From NCBI GenBank assembly GCA_018136815.1, contig CM030932.1, positions 5,184,407-5,248,406 of the forward strand: 64,000 nucleotides of DNA. The letters are read 5' to 3'. Positions 12,001 to 22,817 of the stretch are shown in pieces (within the stretch, counting starts at the first letter, position 1; each line of letters starts with the position of its first letter). This DNA comes from Isochrysis galbana (Eukaryota; Haptophyta; Isochrysidales; Isochrysidaceae). The notes under the pieces are model-generated. The model saw nothing but the letters and a program-made list of their open reading frames with translations, did not search any database and was not told the origin of the DNA. Position numbers and translations under genes: made by a program.

Positions 12001-15000
12001 TCACTTCTACTACCTGTGCGATCGCCGCATGCAACCTCGTCTCTCGCGCGTCGCCCAAGGCCACATCCCGTGCCTTACGGCTTGAGTCCTCCGTGGCAGC
12101 CGCCAGTACTACAGCTTCGGCCCGCTCCCGCTTCTCCTCTGCGTCTGCCGCGGCTGCACGTGCGATTTGCAAGTCGTCCCTCATGCGTTGCATATCAGCC
12201 GCGGTGGCCAAGCGTACACGCTCATCAGAAGCAGCACGAGCTTGGGCAGTTTCCAATGCCGCCTGCGCTGCGGCTGCCTGCATCGCTGCCTCAGTACTTG
12301 CGGCCTCTGCAGCACGTACCCTAGCCTCAGCGTTGGCGGCCGCTGCCTCTGCCTCTGCTACCACCACACGAAGTGCCTGCTGCTCGTCCAACAACCGTTT
12401 GGCATCTCTCTCTACTTCGATCGCTTGTGCCACGACAGCCCGAAGTCTGGCATCTTTTGCAGTCTCCCTCGCAGCGCCTTCGGCTATTTGCTGCTTACCC
12501 TGTGCCTGTGCCCTCTCAGCCGCCGCCTCTGCACGACGTCTTGCCTCCTTAGCTCGTGTAGCCTCCGCCTCCGCGGCGATAAGCTCGGCTCGCACAGCCG
12601 CCACCTGTTCCTCAGCGGCTGCCTTTGTAGCCTCGGCGTCGGCGACTATCTCGGCAGCAGCACCCCCAAGCTTTGCCGCCTCAGCCTCTGCCTCCGATAG
12701 TCTGCCCACCAGCCTTGCTACTTCTTCAGCAGCAGGTCTAGGCAAGTGCGATGCACCCGCAGCTGTTGCAGCCAATGACTCCCGTCCATCACTTGTGGTT
12801 TGGGTTGTGTGACCTTGGAGAAATTGTGTTGCATGACCGGCACCACTCTTCCCGAGCAGTGCCATTGCTGCCGCCTCAAGCTTTGCCAGCTGCACGTCGA
12901 TGGAAAAATTGTCTTCAGTGCCGCCGTCATCAGCATGTGCAGGATGTTCTAGAACCCAAGCCTCCGTTTGGACTGTTGCTCGACCTCGATTGTCCACACA
13001 TTTTCTCCCTGGACGGAAGGTCTCGTCATGTTCCCTGCCGGTAGGGGGTGCCCTTTGGGCGTCTTCAGTACATGGTCTCGATCGCAACGGTCTCCATCCA
13101 ACAGACGAGTAAGAGAAAGTCGGGCGCCTGGTCGTGTTGATCTCTTCCTCGTCCTCTCCATGCGTGTCAGCCAGCATGGGCACCGGATTCGTCGGTCGGG
13201 CGATCAGGACACGCGCCGCGGTAGTGTCAGCGACGCATTGTTCTCCGACATCTTCATCGGAGATGCGCAGCTGCTCCAGCTCCTCAAAGGCAGAAGAGAT
13301 TATCGAAGACGCAGACAGCGAAGACCGCGCGGACGTGTTTCGGGGTTCTTCATCCCCCCAGGGCGTCGCGTGTGCAGGCAGTTTCTTGCTTCCAATAGCA
13401 CTGCCTACCTCTACTTCAATGTCTTCCGCGGCAACGTCTGATGAAGAAGTCACTGCTCGACAATTGCCAAGACCGCTCCCGCCGTGCGAAGAATCACAGG
13501 GTGTGGGCAGTAACACTAAGCTCTTAATTGGGCTCTCCCATCCACATTCAAGCCTTGGAGCTTCCGTGCCTGCGAGATTTCCTTGGCGTTGTCTGGCGGC
13601 AGCGGCCGTCTCCTCGAGCTGGTGGATCGGGCTTTCCCAATCGCAGGAACCACCTCGTACGGAAAGCGGAGGAGGAGGACGAGACGTCAATGGACTCTTC
13701 TCCGGGGGCAATGATGCCTCCGGGACAGTGCCCTGCTCACTTGATGCGGTAGCGGATGCACGCCTGGCCGGTGAGCCATTGAGGGAACCCGGAGCATCCG
13801 TACATGCACTAACCGTATGGCTCAGAGGTGCTACCGAACGTGCAGGCTGCTTTTTAGATTCACTGTTCGCAATGGACCGACGTTGAGGCGGCCCCAACGA
13901 GCGACAGGAAGCCAAAGGAGTCAGCTCCAATGTTTGCACCTTATTATGAAGTGAACATGCCGCAGGACTCTCAGGTTTCGCGTGCCTTGTCGGTGTGTCC
14001 ATGACTTGGCGTTTGCCCGAGACCTCTATCTGCTGCCTCAAAGACGGCGACGGCCACTCTCGCAAGGGGGGCGGAGTAGGAGGCTGGCAATGTGCGCCGG
14101 TGGATTGCTCGGGATGGGCGGTGGCCAAACGCCGCTCTGCGAGACGTCGCCGTGGCTGCGAAGATGCCAACGCAGGCGAGGGCCATTCTACTGGCGAGGG
14201 CGGAGTCGGGACAGCATCGAGCATGTGAGATTGTTGCAGCGCCGTCGACGAGAGGCGCCTGGCCGACTCATGACGCAGCGGGGGGGTTCTCCACTCTCCC
14301 GGCGTCCGTATCTCTATCGCGTTCCCGACGCTTTGCGTGCCCGGTGGAGACATTACAAGCGTACAAGTGACATCCTCATCGGCGATACTTTGATGTGGGC
14401 ATTTGTCCGGGGTTGTCACTGGCTCAGTGGAGACATCCACTGGTCCTCGGGATGCAAATACGTCGCCGGACCGGGTCTGCGAAGAGGGCGTGTTCGGAAA
14501 ATCCGGCATGGCTTGAACATGGCCAGTTGCGACGGAGGATATCGGCCCATCACATGATGCAGCAACTTCGAAGCCAGCATCCAACAACAAGCTGATTCTC
14601 CTCTCCTGCGACGTACGGAGCTCATTATTGGCCTCAATGGCTGCACGGAGCTGAGCACGTTCGGCCTCCAACTCAGCCGTCGCTTCTGCTAGACTTGCTG
14701 ATTTTCGCAGGCCCGGTGGCGACGCTTCGCTAGCACTCCGGCTGACAAGAACATTCAGCGAAGGCATCAAACTTTCCGTCACACGCATTTCGATCAATTC
14801 GCCACTTGGTGCACGAGGTGAGTTCGAGCTGGCATCTTTTGCTGGCAATACGCCGATGTCCCCGTCGAGAATGTTTGCCGTGTGGTTATTCGCAGTGAAC
14901 TCGGGTGTCATGCTCGTTGCAACGTCGACAACAGCAGCACTCGAGTGACGAGGCTCAACAAGTGTGGACGCCTCCCTCACTGCAAGCAAGTTATTGCAGG

Positions 15001-16809
15001 CACCATCCCGGTACACAGATCCAGCGAAAGAAGAAAAGTCGCAAACAAAGGCGATCTCTTGTTCAGCTGAGTGCAGCTCCAACCTCATAAGAGCACATTC
15101 TTTTTCGTGCCTGACGCCAGCGAAGGCAGCCCTTGATCGTTCATCCTCCGCCACGGCTTCAGCAGCTATGCGCCGCCGATGACTAGTTTGCATACGAGTG
15201 CGAAATGCAGCGACCTCCTCTTTCAAACTATCACGATCGCGACGAAGCTGTGCAATGGTCTCGCGCGCCTCGTCCACGCCGGCTCGCAGCTTGACAAGCT
15301 CTTCCGCGTCGGCGATTGCCACTGCCTCAGATTTCCGCTGCCGTGCCAAAGCTTCTAGCTGAGCCCGAAGCCTTGATACTGCCTCCCGTGGCGGCGCTGT
15401 CACGCGCTCCGCAGTGGTCGGCGCCTCAGTCTTTGCCTTTACGCGACGGAGCTCAGATTTGAGCGCGCTAAGTTGTACGCGAAGAGCTGCAATCTCAGCG
15501 CTTTGCGCCTCGCTCGCACCCATGGATGGCCATGGAGCAATCACGGCATGGCTGTCAACATCAATTGAAGGTTGTGACGTTTGTGCGTTTTGCATCAGTT
15601 GTGGAGGGCAAAACGCAGTTTGGGTTTCGGTGGATACCGTAGTTGGGGAAGGTGTGCGGCCCTCGCGTGCATCCTTCAGGGCGCTGCTGACTGCTACGGA
15701 TGGCTGCTCGACGCCTAGCGCAGCACCCTTGTTCTCACGCCGCTCCACATCACATCTTAGGAGCTTTGCTTCCATGTGCATGATTTCCACTTCTCTCGCA
15801 GCTATCTCTGCACCCTGGGATAATATCTGAGACTCTCGCGATGTGATCAAAGCTTCCCGGGATGCCAACTCAGCTTCACACGCACAAATCTCAGCGCGTT
15901 TCCGGGAGAGCTCTGCAGCCAGGCGTTCCGAATGATCAAGCCGCTCTAGCTCCTCAACGCCGCGGCGAGCGATCTCTCGATCCTGTGCCTGCAATCGTCG
16001 ATCGCGCTCCTCGAGTTGTTCATCGCGCGCTTTGAGTGCGGCAGAAAGCACGGCATTGCGCACGTGCAGCGTCTCAAGCACGCTGTGTTGAGCTGCGAGC
16101 TGCTTTATGAGCGTTTGATCTCCCTGATACTCTTCGCTGTCGCTCATCCCAAAGGTCATTGCCGCATCGGTTGCCGATAGATGATCAGCAACCCCTAACG
16201 TTTCACCACCACGCTTATCCACATTGGCCGCAAAAGCGCCAGCTTGGCATGCGCTCAGCACCTCTGAGGCTGCGTGAAGACGACGGCGTGCTGCTTGCAG
16301 TGCAGCGGCTTGCACAATATACGCCTCTGTTACTTCGGACAGCTGCGATTCCAACAATCTAGCAGCAATGTCTTTGTAGCCCTCGTCTGAACTCTGTTGC
16401 CGCGCAGCACACGCCTCGCTCTCCAGCATTTCAAGCTCCGCCTGAGGCAGCGACGAAGAGAGTAGGTGATGAGCGTCGGCAATTTGATCGGGAAATGTGA
16501 GTAGGTTCCGACATATGTGAACGACCTGCGATTCTCCCGTGCAGCGAGAACGTTGAATTGTGCATAACGGCCGTGTGGCACCTGCAGCTCAGCGGCGACG
16601 CTTCGAAGCAGCGTGACTTCTGCATGAGCAGCCTCCAATAGCGGTCGAAGACGTGTCAATCCTGGCACCTTGGTCACTTTGAGCTCGACGGAGGCCAACC
16701 GGTCGACGGCATCACAGAGCGCCTCGACTGCGTGCAGCTCCCTCACAATTGCTACCTCTGCCTGCGCGGCGTTGCTCTCCTCCTCGATCGCAGGGAGTCG
16801 ACGAGCCAT
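1..16809 (-). CDS. giant coiled-coil protein, 3' end beyond window
   Basis: I do not recognise a family. The frame runs open on the minus strand from an ATG at 16809 (MARRLPAIEEES) through the window edge at position 1, interrupted only by one intron at 16581-16526. I read the frame codon by codon from 16525 to 13100 and from 2100 to 1, and sampled the repeats between, and met no stop. Exon 1 encodes 76 residues and the rest at least 5,508. Composition is Ala/Glu/Arg/Leu/Gln-rich, typical of long coiled coils. Approximate layout: N-terminal helical region (1-180); coiled coil (180-620); disordered Ser/Pro-rich linker (620-1200) with five W-x-S/T-P motifs; coiled coil (1270-1750); short linker (1750-1970); tandem array (about 2140-4890); diverged coiled coil to the edge. 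No membrane segment or catalytic motif is visible. The N-terminus faintly recalls the N-terminal helices of exocyst Sec6, which I do not rely on. A cytoskeletal or scaffold role is inference. Confidence 0.85.
2085..10345 (-). repeat. in-frame tandem array of 435-bp (A) and 630-bp (B) coiled-coil units
   Basis: Two alternating units make up the centre of the giant gene. Unit A (435 bp, 145 aa) recurs at exact 435-bp spacing, for example starting near 3082, 3517 and 3952, and again near 7564, 7999 and 8434. Unit B (630 bp, 210 aa, exactly 30 heptads) recurs with anchor positions 2689, 4624, 6115 and 7171. The spacings of 1935, 1491 and 1056 bp equal B plus 3, 2 and 1 copies of A. A fifth, strongly diverged B lies at about 8870-9800, with another A after it. 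Two A copies (near 5300 and 6790) lack 9 bp, a three-residue deletion that would shift the heptad register. Most copies differ at only a few bases, so the expansion is recent or homogenised. Confidence 0.85.
13526..14303 (-). other. linker with five W-x-[S/T]-P motifs
   Basis: Within the Ser/Pro-rich linker of the giant protein, translated on the minus strand, the peptides GEWRTPP (about 14290), VEWPSP (about 14190), REWPSP (about 14056), DWESPI (about 13633) and GWESPI (about 13535) recur. The surroundings are otherwise unconserved, low-complexity and probably disordered. Repeats of a short Trp-Pro motif in a disordered linker often mark binding sites for a partner domain. The partner is unknown. 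Confidence 0.6.
16526..16581 (-). other. 56-bp spliceosomal intron near 5' end of giant gene
   Basis: Exon 1 ends in CAG followed by donor GTGCCA. The acceptor is TCGCAG, after which the long frame starts in phase 0 with Val-Val-His. Without splicing, the exon 1 frame runs into a different register that loses the coiled-coil composition. This is the only intron detected in more than 16 kb of this gene. Confidence 0.7.
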
Positions 16810-19037
16810 CGTATTGGTAGCCCGATGCTGGAGTCGTCCCCTCGGCACGCTCCAGCCCCGCCGGCCTTCCTCTCTCACTCTCTCTGGGTCGCCCACCCCA
16901 CCCGAACCCCGGCGCCTGCCGTCCCGCCAAGCCCTCCCTACCCCCCACCCCGCCCCCTCCCGGCTCCGCCTTCCCTCCGCTCGCACCTCCTCTCCCCCCT
17001 CACCGCAACCGGATGGCCAGTGAGGGACGAAAAGCGCGCCAAAGCCGAAAAGAGCTGTAAATAAAGTATTGGGATTGTCGAGCGATCTGGATCTGGGTCC
17101 GATAACAATGATATCTTACAGTGTTGGCTGCTTACGAAGAAATCTTATGAGAGTCTTAAGGTGGTACGCGGATGGGAAGCCCTGGGGGGGGGGGGGGGGG
17201 GGGGGCTGCCGGGAAGTGGGAGCGGGCAGCGGGGTGGGGGCGCCCCGGACAGCAGCAAGAGGGGGAGAGACAAGGGGGCACCAGCGGAATGGCACCCGGT
17301 GCTGATGGGGAGCCGGAGCCGTGCGATGAGGAGGACACCCGGGAACGCCCCCCCTCCAATCCCGAGCCTCTCTCCCGGCCAAGGTCGTCAAAGACCCCTG
17401 GGATGTCGAAGGCGAAGAAGCGCCGGCAGTCCTACTGCGCGCTAACGCCAAAGGAGGCTCTTGCCTCGAAGAGGAAGAGGAAGGCCCGTTCCCAACTCGA
17501 TTTCGGCTCTCCGGGGGCTGTAATGGCCTGCGCAAGGGGACGAGGCGCATCCTGCCACTCCCCACGCCGCCGGTCCCTCCCACTCCTCCAGCTCCGCCAC
17601 CCACCCCCCAAGATCGCGCTCTGAGAGGGTGGGTAGTGTGTGCCTGAAGTTCCGCCGGAAGGGCCTTCCCCTGAAGCGCGATCATTATTGTGCCTCGACT
17701 GACCTCGCTATCGCACATGTGAACGGAGTGGTGCTGAGGAACTTCGCCACCAAGCTTGCCGCGGCCGGCCTACCCGCGGACCCCCACATCACTATCGCGG
17801 TGGTGCCCATGAGGCAACCACCGCGGCTTGGGCGAGGCAGAGCGCCATCGCCGATCGCATCGCCAATCGTATATCGCCGGATAAGATTCTTACTACATTC
17901 ACGCGCACGCACATTCACACAAACGCGCGCAAAACTAATAGTAACAAAGTAAGAGCGCGCGGGGAAATTTCTGTGCCGCAAGAATGCCCCGCGCGGACTC
18001 GAAACGGCCGCGAGGGAGAAGTGAGAAGCAGAGACCTCAGTATAAACATACAGAGGTTAGAATGAGCATATGAGCATCCAAGATGCATGAGATGGATGTA
18101 TCCATGATAGATATGCATCTATGATGCACATATCATGGATGTATCCATGATACCCCCTCCTAAGCGGGGTACGGGTACGACGCTTACAACCAAACGTCGA
18201 AGAAGATTCACATCTCGCAGAGAGTCGAAGAAGAGAAGGAATCAAGACAGGTCTGGCGCAAGCACTGCTCGCACAGTGCTGGCTGTCTTCTTCTACAAGA
18301 TCGGCAGGGAGCGCACGCGTCTGGAATCCGAAGCCGGAGTCGAGACGGACGAACAGCACGAGGAAACGCAGCAGGGTGAAACAGCGGAGGGAGCATGTTC
18401 GAGCGACAGCGACAACAACGTGCCCAGCCTCTAAAAATGGGCCCCCCGCTGGAGTGCACTTCATGCGTTCAGCGCGGGGCTGTTCTGTTGCTACTGCACT
18501 TCCGTTGCTGCGCTTCCCATGTCCGCATGAGTGAATGAATCAGCTTGAGGATCTTGATTTGAATAGAACGGGTGTGTGCGCGCGGGCTTCGATGTGCGCG
18601 CGCGGGCTCCGCAGCTGTATGTGGCGTCGATGCCGCAGTTGCAGTTGGAGTGAAGGTGTGTGCGTGCAGTGCAGGTGCCTGCTTATTTTTCCCGATAACA
18701 TGGGTGGTGTGCCCCACCATTTGATCAATTTTGGCTCTCAGCTTGCAATCCCACGCGAGCACGATCAACAGCCACCTTGGCGGGCTACTGGCCGCCCAGC
18801 GCGCCCCGTTCACCGTGTCTTCACCTGCACCTGCAGCTCCTGCACTCTCACCTTCACTTGCACCTTCACTAAAGAAAAAACTTCGGACCAGCACCTTCCC
18901 AGTTGGAAAAAAATTTTATTATGAGCGACTTGAGGCCCGTTTTCAGTATGAACGACAACGGCGGGCTCAAACCCAACGAGGAACCAGTGAAACTAGCCAC
19001 AAAGCTGAGGATAGCACACGCTGTCGAGGAACCCAAG
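16810..19037. other. intergenic, low complexity
   Basis: No convincing gene. The stretch holds a C-rich promoter-side region for the minus-strand giant gene (16840-17010), a run of about 20 G at 17187-17206, several GC-rich open frames with arginine/proline composition (17172-17624, 17629-17952), and a short basic-to-acidic ORF at 18135-18434 starting MDVSMIPPPKRG. None resembles a known family. They may be degenerate mobile-element fragments. Confidence 0.5.
18131..18152. repeat. 22-bp perfect palindrome with upstream direct copy of one arm
   Basis: TATCATGGAT and ATCCATGATA flank a 2-bp spacer. The sequence GGATGTATCCATGATA also occurs about 44 bp upstream at 18093-18108. The context is AT-rich and surrounded by GC-rich DNA. 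It could be a hairpin or a protein-binding site; no function can be assigned. Confidence 0.6.
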
Positions 19038-19421
19038 TGTCGCATTCGCGAATCGACACTCGTTAGGCTTCGCTCTTCTCTTCGTCGTTCGGTATTTATC
19101 GTTATAATTCTCTCGTTCTCGTTCTCGGTCAAAAGCTTCGCTTGGATGCATGGGATCGTGGGTTGTGGAGCGCCCTCTCTCTTTCTCTCGAAAGAGAAGG
19201 GAAGTTTCCCTACCTTTCTTCCTCCCAGGCGCCTCGCAGATAGGTTTAATTTGCTATCTCCCCTGCGGTTCTTTATCTGCTTCTGGGGGCAATCAGGTTT
19301 AATTTGCGACCTCTTCGTATCTCCCCCTTAGGCACATCGCACTCCTTTCGTCTTATTTGGTAGGTCTCTTGGAATCTTGTGCAGCAGGATTGCCCCTCGT
19401 TTCCGTTATGGTGCGATTCCC
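19038..19421 (+). repeat. left LTR of gypsy element
   Basis: Begins TGTCGCATTCGCGAATCGAC, itself nearly palindromic, and ends GTGCGATTCCC. It matches 22434-22817 almost base for base. The following A would complete a canonical CA terminus. Confidence 0.88.
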
Positions 19422-19422
19422 A

Positions 19423-21446
19423 GTCTGCAAGCCGACGAACGGTCGTCCAGGTTGTCCTCTACGACCAGGGATTCTATCAACCTCTCCTACCTCGACGTCG
19501 GTACACCCAACGCCGAGGCGCTCAAGGAGGCACAGGCCGAGGACCCCGACTGCCACGACCTCATTCGCTTCCTCTCCTCGTCTCCCCACAACCCCGATCT
19601 CGATCACCGTCGTTTGCGCTGGCTCAGTCGCGAATCCTCGCGATGCCTGTTGCGATCTGGACTACTCTACCGGCGAGTGCCGACGAGAGATGGCGAGAAG
19701 CTCTGCCTCTACGTGCCGAAGACGATGCGCCGTGCCTACCTTGAAGCCTTTCACGACCACCTGTGCCACCTCGGCGACAACCGGATGGCGCGCCTTTTAC
19801 GCGACCGATATTTTTGGCCTGGGATGAACGCAGACGTCTGTGAGCACGTTCGCCAATGCCATGAATGCACTTTAGCTAAGCCTCCCTTCCGTCACCTCGC
19901 AGATCCAAAGGGACCGCAGGTCGGCGCCTATCCGTTCGACATCGTCTTCTGCGACGTCGTCTCGATGGCTCCTACGCACGACTTCATCAAGGGCTCTCGA
20001 GGCTTCGACAAGCTCCTCGTTTTCGTTGACTCGCTCACTCGTTGGATCGAGGCGGCCCCTCACAACGGCGACCCCTCGAGTGCCGACGCACTTCACGCCT
20101 TCATGTCATACGTCGTTTCTCGGCACGGAGTACCAAGGCAACTTCGCTCGGACTCCGGCAGCAACCTCGCTAGTCAACTCACCTCGATCATCCTCGAGCG
20201 CACCGGCACCGACCTACGGCCGAGCACTCCTCATCATCACGAGAGCGTGGGCCTGGTGGAACGAGCTCAGCAGACCTTGATCAACATGGCTCGCGCTACC
20301 GATGAAGGCGGCGGCCATTGGGTCGATCATCTTCCGTTCTTTCTAATGAGCATGCGCGCTTCAGCCAATCGCATTACCCGCATGTCGCCTGCTGCCTTGC
20401 TCTATGGCCGTGAGCTTCGCCTGCCTGCCCAGCTTTCTGATCCACCTGACACTGGCCCACCTCCCGAGTTACCTCAGGAAATTCGCTCGTACGCTTGGAA
20501 AATGCATTGTCGTTTAAAGGCGGCGTGGGCCGCGGCTTATGATGCAACTTTAGAATCTCAAGCCGACGCACTAGCCGACACGCTACGCACTCACTCTCCC
20601 CCCATCCAATTCGCTCCAGGTGATAGGGTGGTTCGCAAAATTCCAGGACACCGCAACAAGCTCCTCTACCACTATAGTGGACCCTACCGCATTGCTGAGG
20701 CGCTTGGCGCTGGCCGCTACCGACTACGCGACCAAGAAAATCGCCTCCTCTCCGAGGAGGTGCATGTGACTAACCTCCGTCCCTACTATACCCTCACAGA
20801 TGAAGATCCTGTCCAAACAGATGAGTATCTGGTTGATTCACTTCTTGACCGCAAGGGTCGAGGCGATTCAAGGCAGTATCTCGTCAAGTGGCGTGGTTAC
20901 GCGAAAGCTGCGGCCACATGGGAGCCGCTAGCCGAACTGCTTCGCCGCTGCGAGTCGCTCGTCACCGCCTATGATGATGCTCACCCCTTCCCGCCTCTTT
21001 GTAAGCCTCAGATGAGAAAGCGGGCTGCAGAATCACAATCTCAGACCGTCTCAACCCCGCCGACGTCACACGCGATCGAAGCTTCCGTGGGATCCGAGAC
21101 CACCGGCTCGGATCATCAGGCCCCGCGCCGCTCGCCTCGTCTCGCACCGTCCTCGCACAGTGGCCCCGTTGCTCATGTCTCCCATTCGCCCGTCTCAGCC
21201 CGCCCGTCTGTTGCCAACCCTGCAGGTCCAATGATGCGGCCGCAGCACGCGGTCTTCGTCCTCGGGCAGTGGTGGTATTCGTCTGGGTCGTCGCGTCGGT
21301 CGCCGTGGTTTGGCTCCCACGCATTTGCGCACGCTGCCCTTGCCTCGCCTACCTTCGTTCGCTGTCGCTCCGAGGCTCTCGCACGCCTGTCGCCATCGGA
21401 TCGCACCCTCGTCTCTCTCCTCGATACACCCTCTGCGTTCTTCTGA
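19423..21446 (+). pseudogene. gypsy integrase plus chromodomain, remnant of pol
   Basis: An open frame of about 670 codons with no ATG near its start, consistent with the 3' part of a pol polyprotein. In order: the HHCC zinc-binding domain (H-x4-H in the FHDHLCHLGDNR region, then C-x2-C in the HVRQCHECTLAK region); the DDE core, with Asp in FDIVFCDVVS, Asp in LRSDSGSNL and Glu in HESVGLVERAQ; a GPY/F-like segment (HYSGPYRIAEALG); and a chromodomain (YLVDSLLD...QYLVKWRGYAKAAATWEPLAEL). A Ser/Pro-rich tail follows. The family integrates cDNA, and chromodomains can target it to modified histones. All catalytic residues appear present, but the upstream pol domains are missing. Confidence 0.9.
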
Positions 21447-21959
21447 CAGTCGCGACTGTCACGCCCCTCCGATATCTATCAACGCCGTCGTTTACGTTTG
21501 ATCGCGGTACGGGAACGTACGGGAATTCTTTTCCAGTTCCCCCCGCGGTCGCCGAATTTCCCCCCCGCGGCCGCCGAATAGTTCCCCCCCGCGGGAAGAG
21601 AGGTATGGCTCGCCCCCCCCTTTCGACCACGGAGGATGGATCTCCCTCCCCTTTCGCTGCGCTCTGTCAGGAGACCTCCGTACCTCGTCGTGTAGCTCGC
21701 GCGTGACGTGCCGAGCCCGTCGTGATATCTCGCCGCCTTTCGCCGTTGGCTGTTCGACTACTCATATATCGAAGAACAGGAGACGCCGCGTTGTAACTTG
21801 GGTGCCGCCACACCGCCCAAACATCCAGGTAAAACTCTCGTAAAAGAGAGAAGGGGATGGGTTGCAGCGTTGAGTCCTGCGGTCTGCCGCGCCGGCCGCC
21901 GATTCTACACCTTATCGTCCGGACGGGTGTGGTACTTCCTGTCTCTTCGATCGTCGCGC

Positions 21960-22260
21960 ACTATTCTTATAGTTCGTCGTTCGCCGTTCGTCGTTCGTTC
22001 TTCGATTCTCGATTCTCGATTCTCGTCGTTCCGCGTTCTTCGTCGTTCGTTCTTCGATTCTCGATTCTCGATTCTCGTCGTTCCGCGTTCTTCGTTTCTC
22101 GCTCTCGATTCTCGATTCTCGTCGTTCCGCGTTCTTCGTTTCTCGTTCATCGATTCTCGATTCTCGTCGTTCCGCGTTCTTCGTTTCTCGCTCTCGATTC
22201 TCGATTCTTGTCGTTCCGCGTTCTCATCGGTCCTCGATTGTTCGTTGTTCGTAATTCGTA
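21960..22260 (+). repeat. pyrimidine-rich minisatellite in 3' untranslated part of gypsy element
   Basis: Tandem variants of TTCGATTCTCGATTCTCGTC alternating with GTTCCGCGTTCTTCGTTTCTC repeat between the pol remnant and the right LTR. Units are imperfect, about 40-50 bp in higher order, with 7-8 bp sub-repeats. It generates meaningless open frames in several registers. Confidence 0.8.
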
Positions 22261-22433
22261 ACTTCTCGATTTATTGTTTCATTCGCTCTTCGGATTTATT
22301 CGCTCTTCGCTCTTGGCTCATTCGGTCTCGTTCAGGATTGCTCTTCTGCCTTTCTCGTGGCTTGCTTGGAGCTCTCCGATGTCCGTTAGGTTCTCTTCAT
22401 TTCCTCGCGGGACGCTCGATCCTAGCAGGGGGG

Positions 22434-22817
22434 TGTCGCATTCGCGAATCGACACTCGTTAGGCTTCGCTCTTCTCTTCGTCGTTCGGTATTTATCGTTA
22501 TGATTCTCTCGTTCTCGTTCTCGGTCAAAAGCTTCGCTTGGATGCATGGGATCGTGGGTTGTGGAGCGCCCTCTCTCTTTCTCTCGAAAGAGAAGGGAAG
22601 TTTCCCTACCTTTCTTCCTCCCAGGCGCCTCGCAGATAGGTTTAATTTGCTATCTCCCCTGCGGTTCTTTATCTGCTTCTGGGGGCAATCAGGTTTAATT
22701 TGCGACCTCTTCGTATCTCCCCCTTAGGCACATCGCACTCCTTTCGTCTTATTTGGTAGGTCTCTTGGAATCTTGTGCAGCAGGATTGCCCCTCGTTTCC
22801 GTTATGGTGCGATTCCC
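22434..22817 (+). repeat. right LTR of gypsy element
   Basis: Near-identical copy of 19038-19421, preceded directly by a polypurine tract. Sequence after 22817 (GTTCCAGACAAG) diverges completely from that after the left LTR. Confidence 0.88.

Larger units (their letters stand above)
19038..22817 (+). mobile_element. Ty3/gypsy LTR retrotransposon, chromodomain type, 5'-deleted
   Basis: Two 384-bp direct repeats starting TGTCGCATTCGCG bound an internal region that encodes only integrase and chromodomain. Gag, protease, reverse transcriptase and RNase H are absent, because the left LTR is followed directly by the region just before the integrase zinc finger. A polypurine tract (AGCAGGGGGG, 22424-22433) abuts the right LTR, as expected. 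The LTRs appear to differ at one position (A at 19104, G in the other), so the structure is young. No matching target-site duplication is seen (CCAAG before, GTTCC after), which fits recombination or rearrangement. The element is non-autonomous as it stands. Confidence 0.88.

Noticed and set aside
21860-22720. ORF of repeated SRFSSFRVL peptides
   Set aside because: Translation of the pyrimidine minisatellite plus right LTR of the gypsy element.
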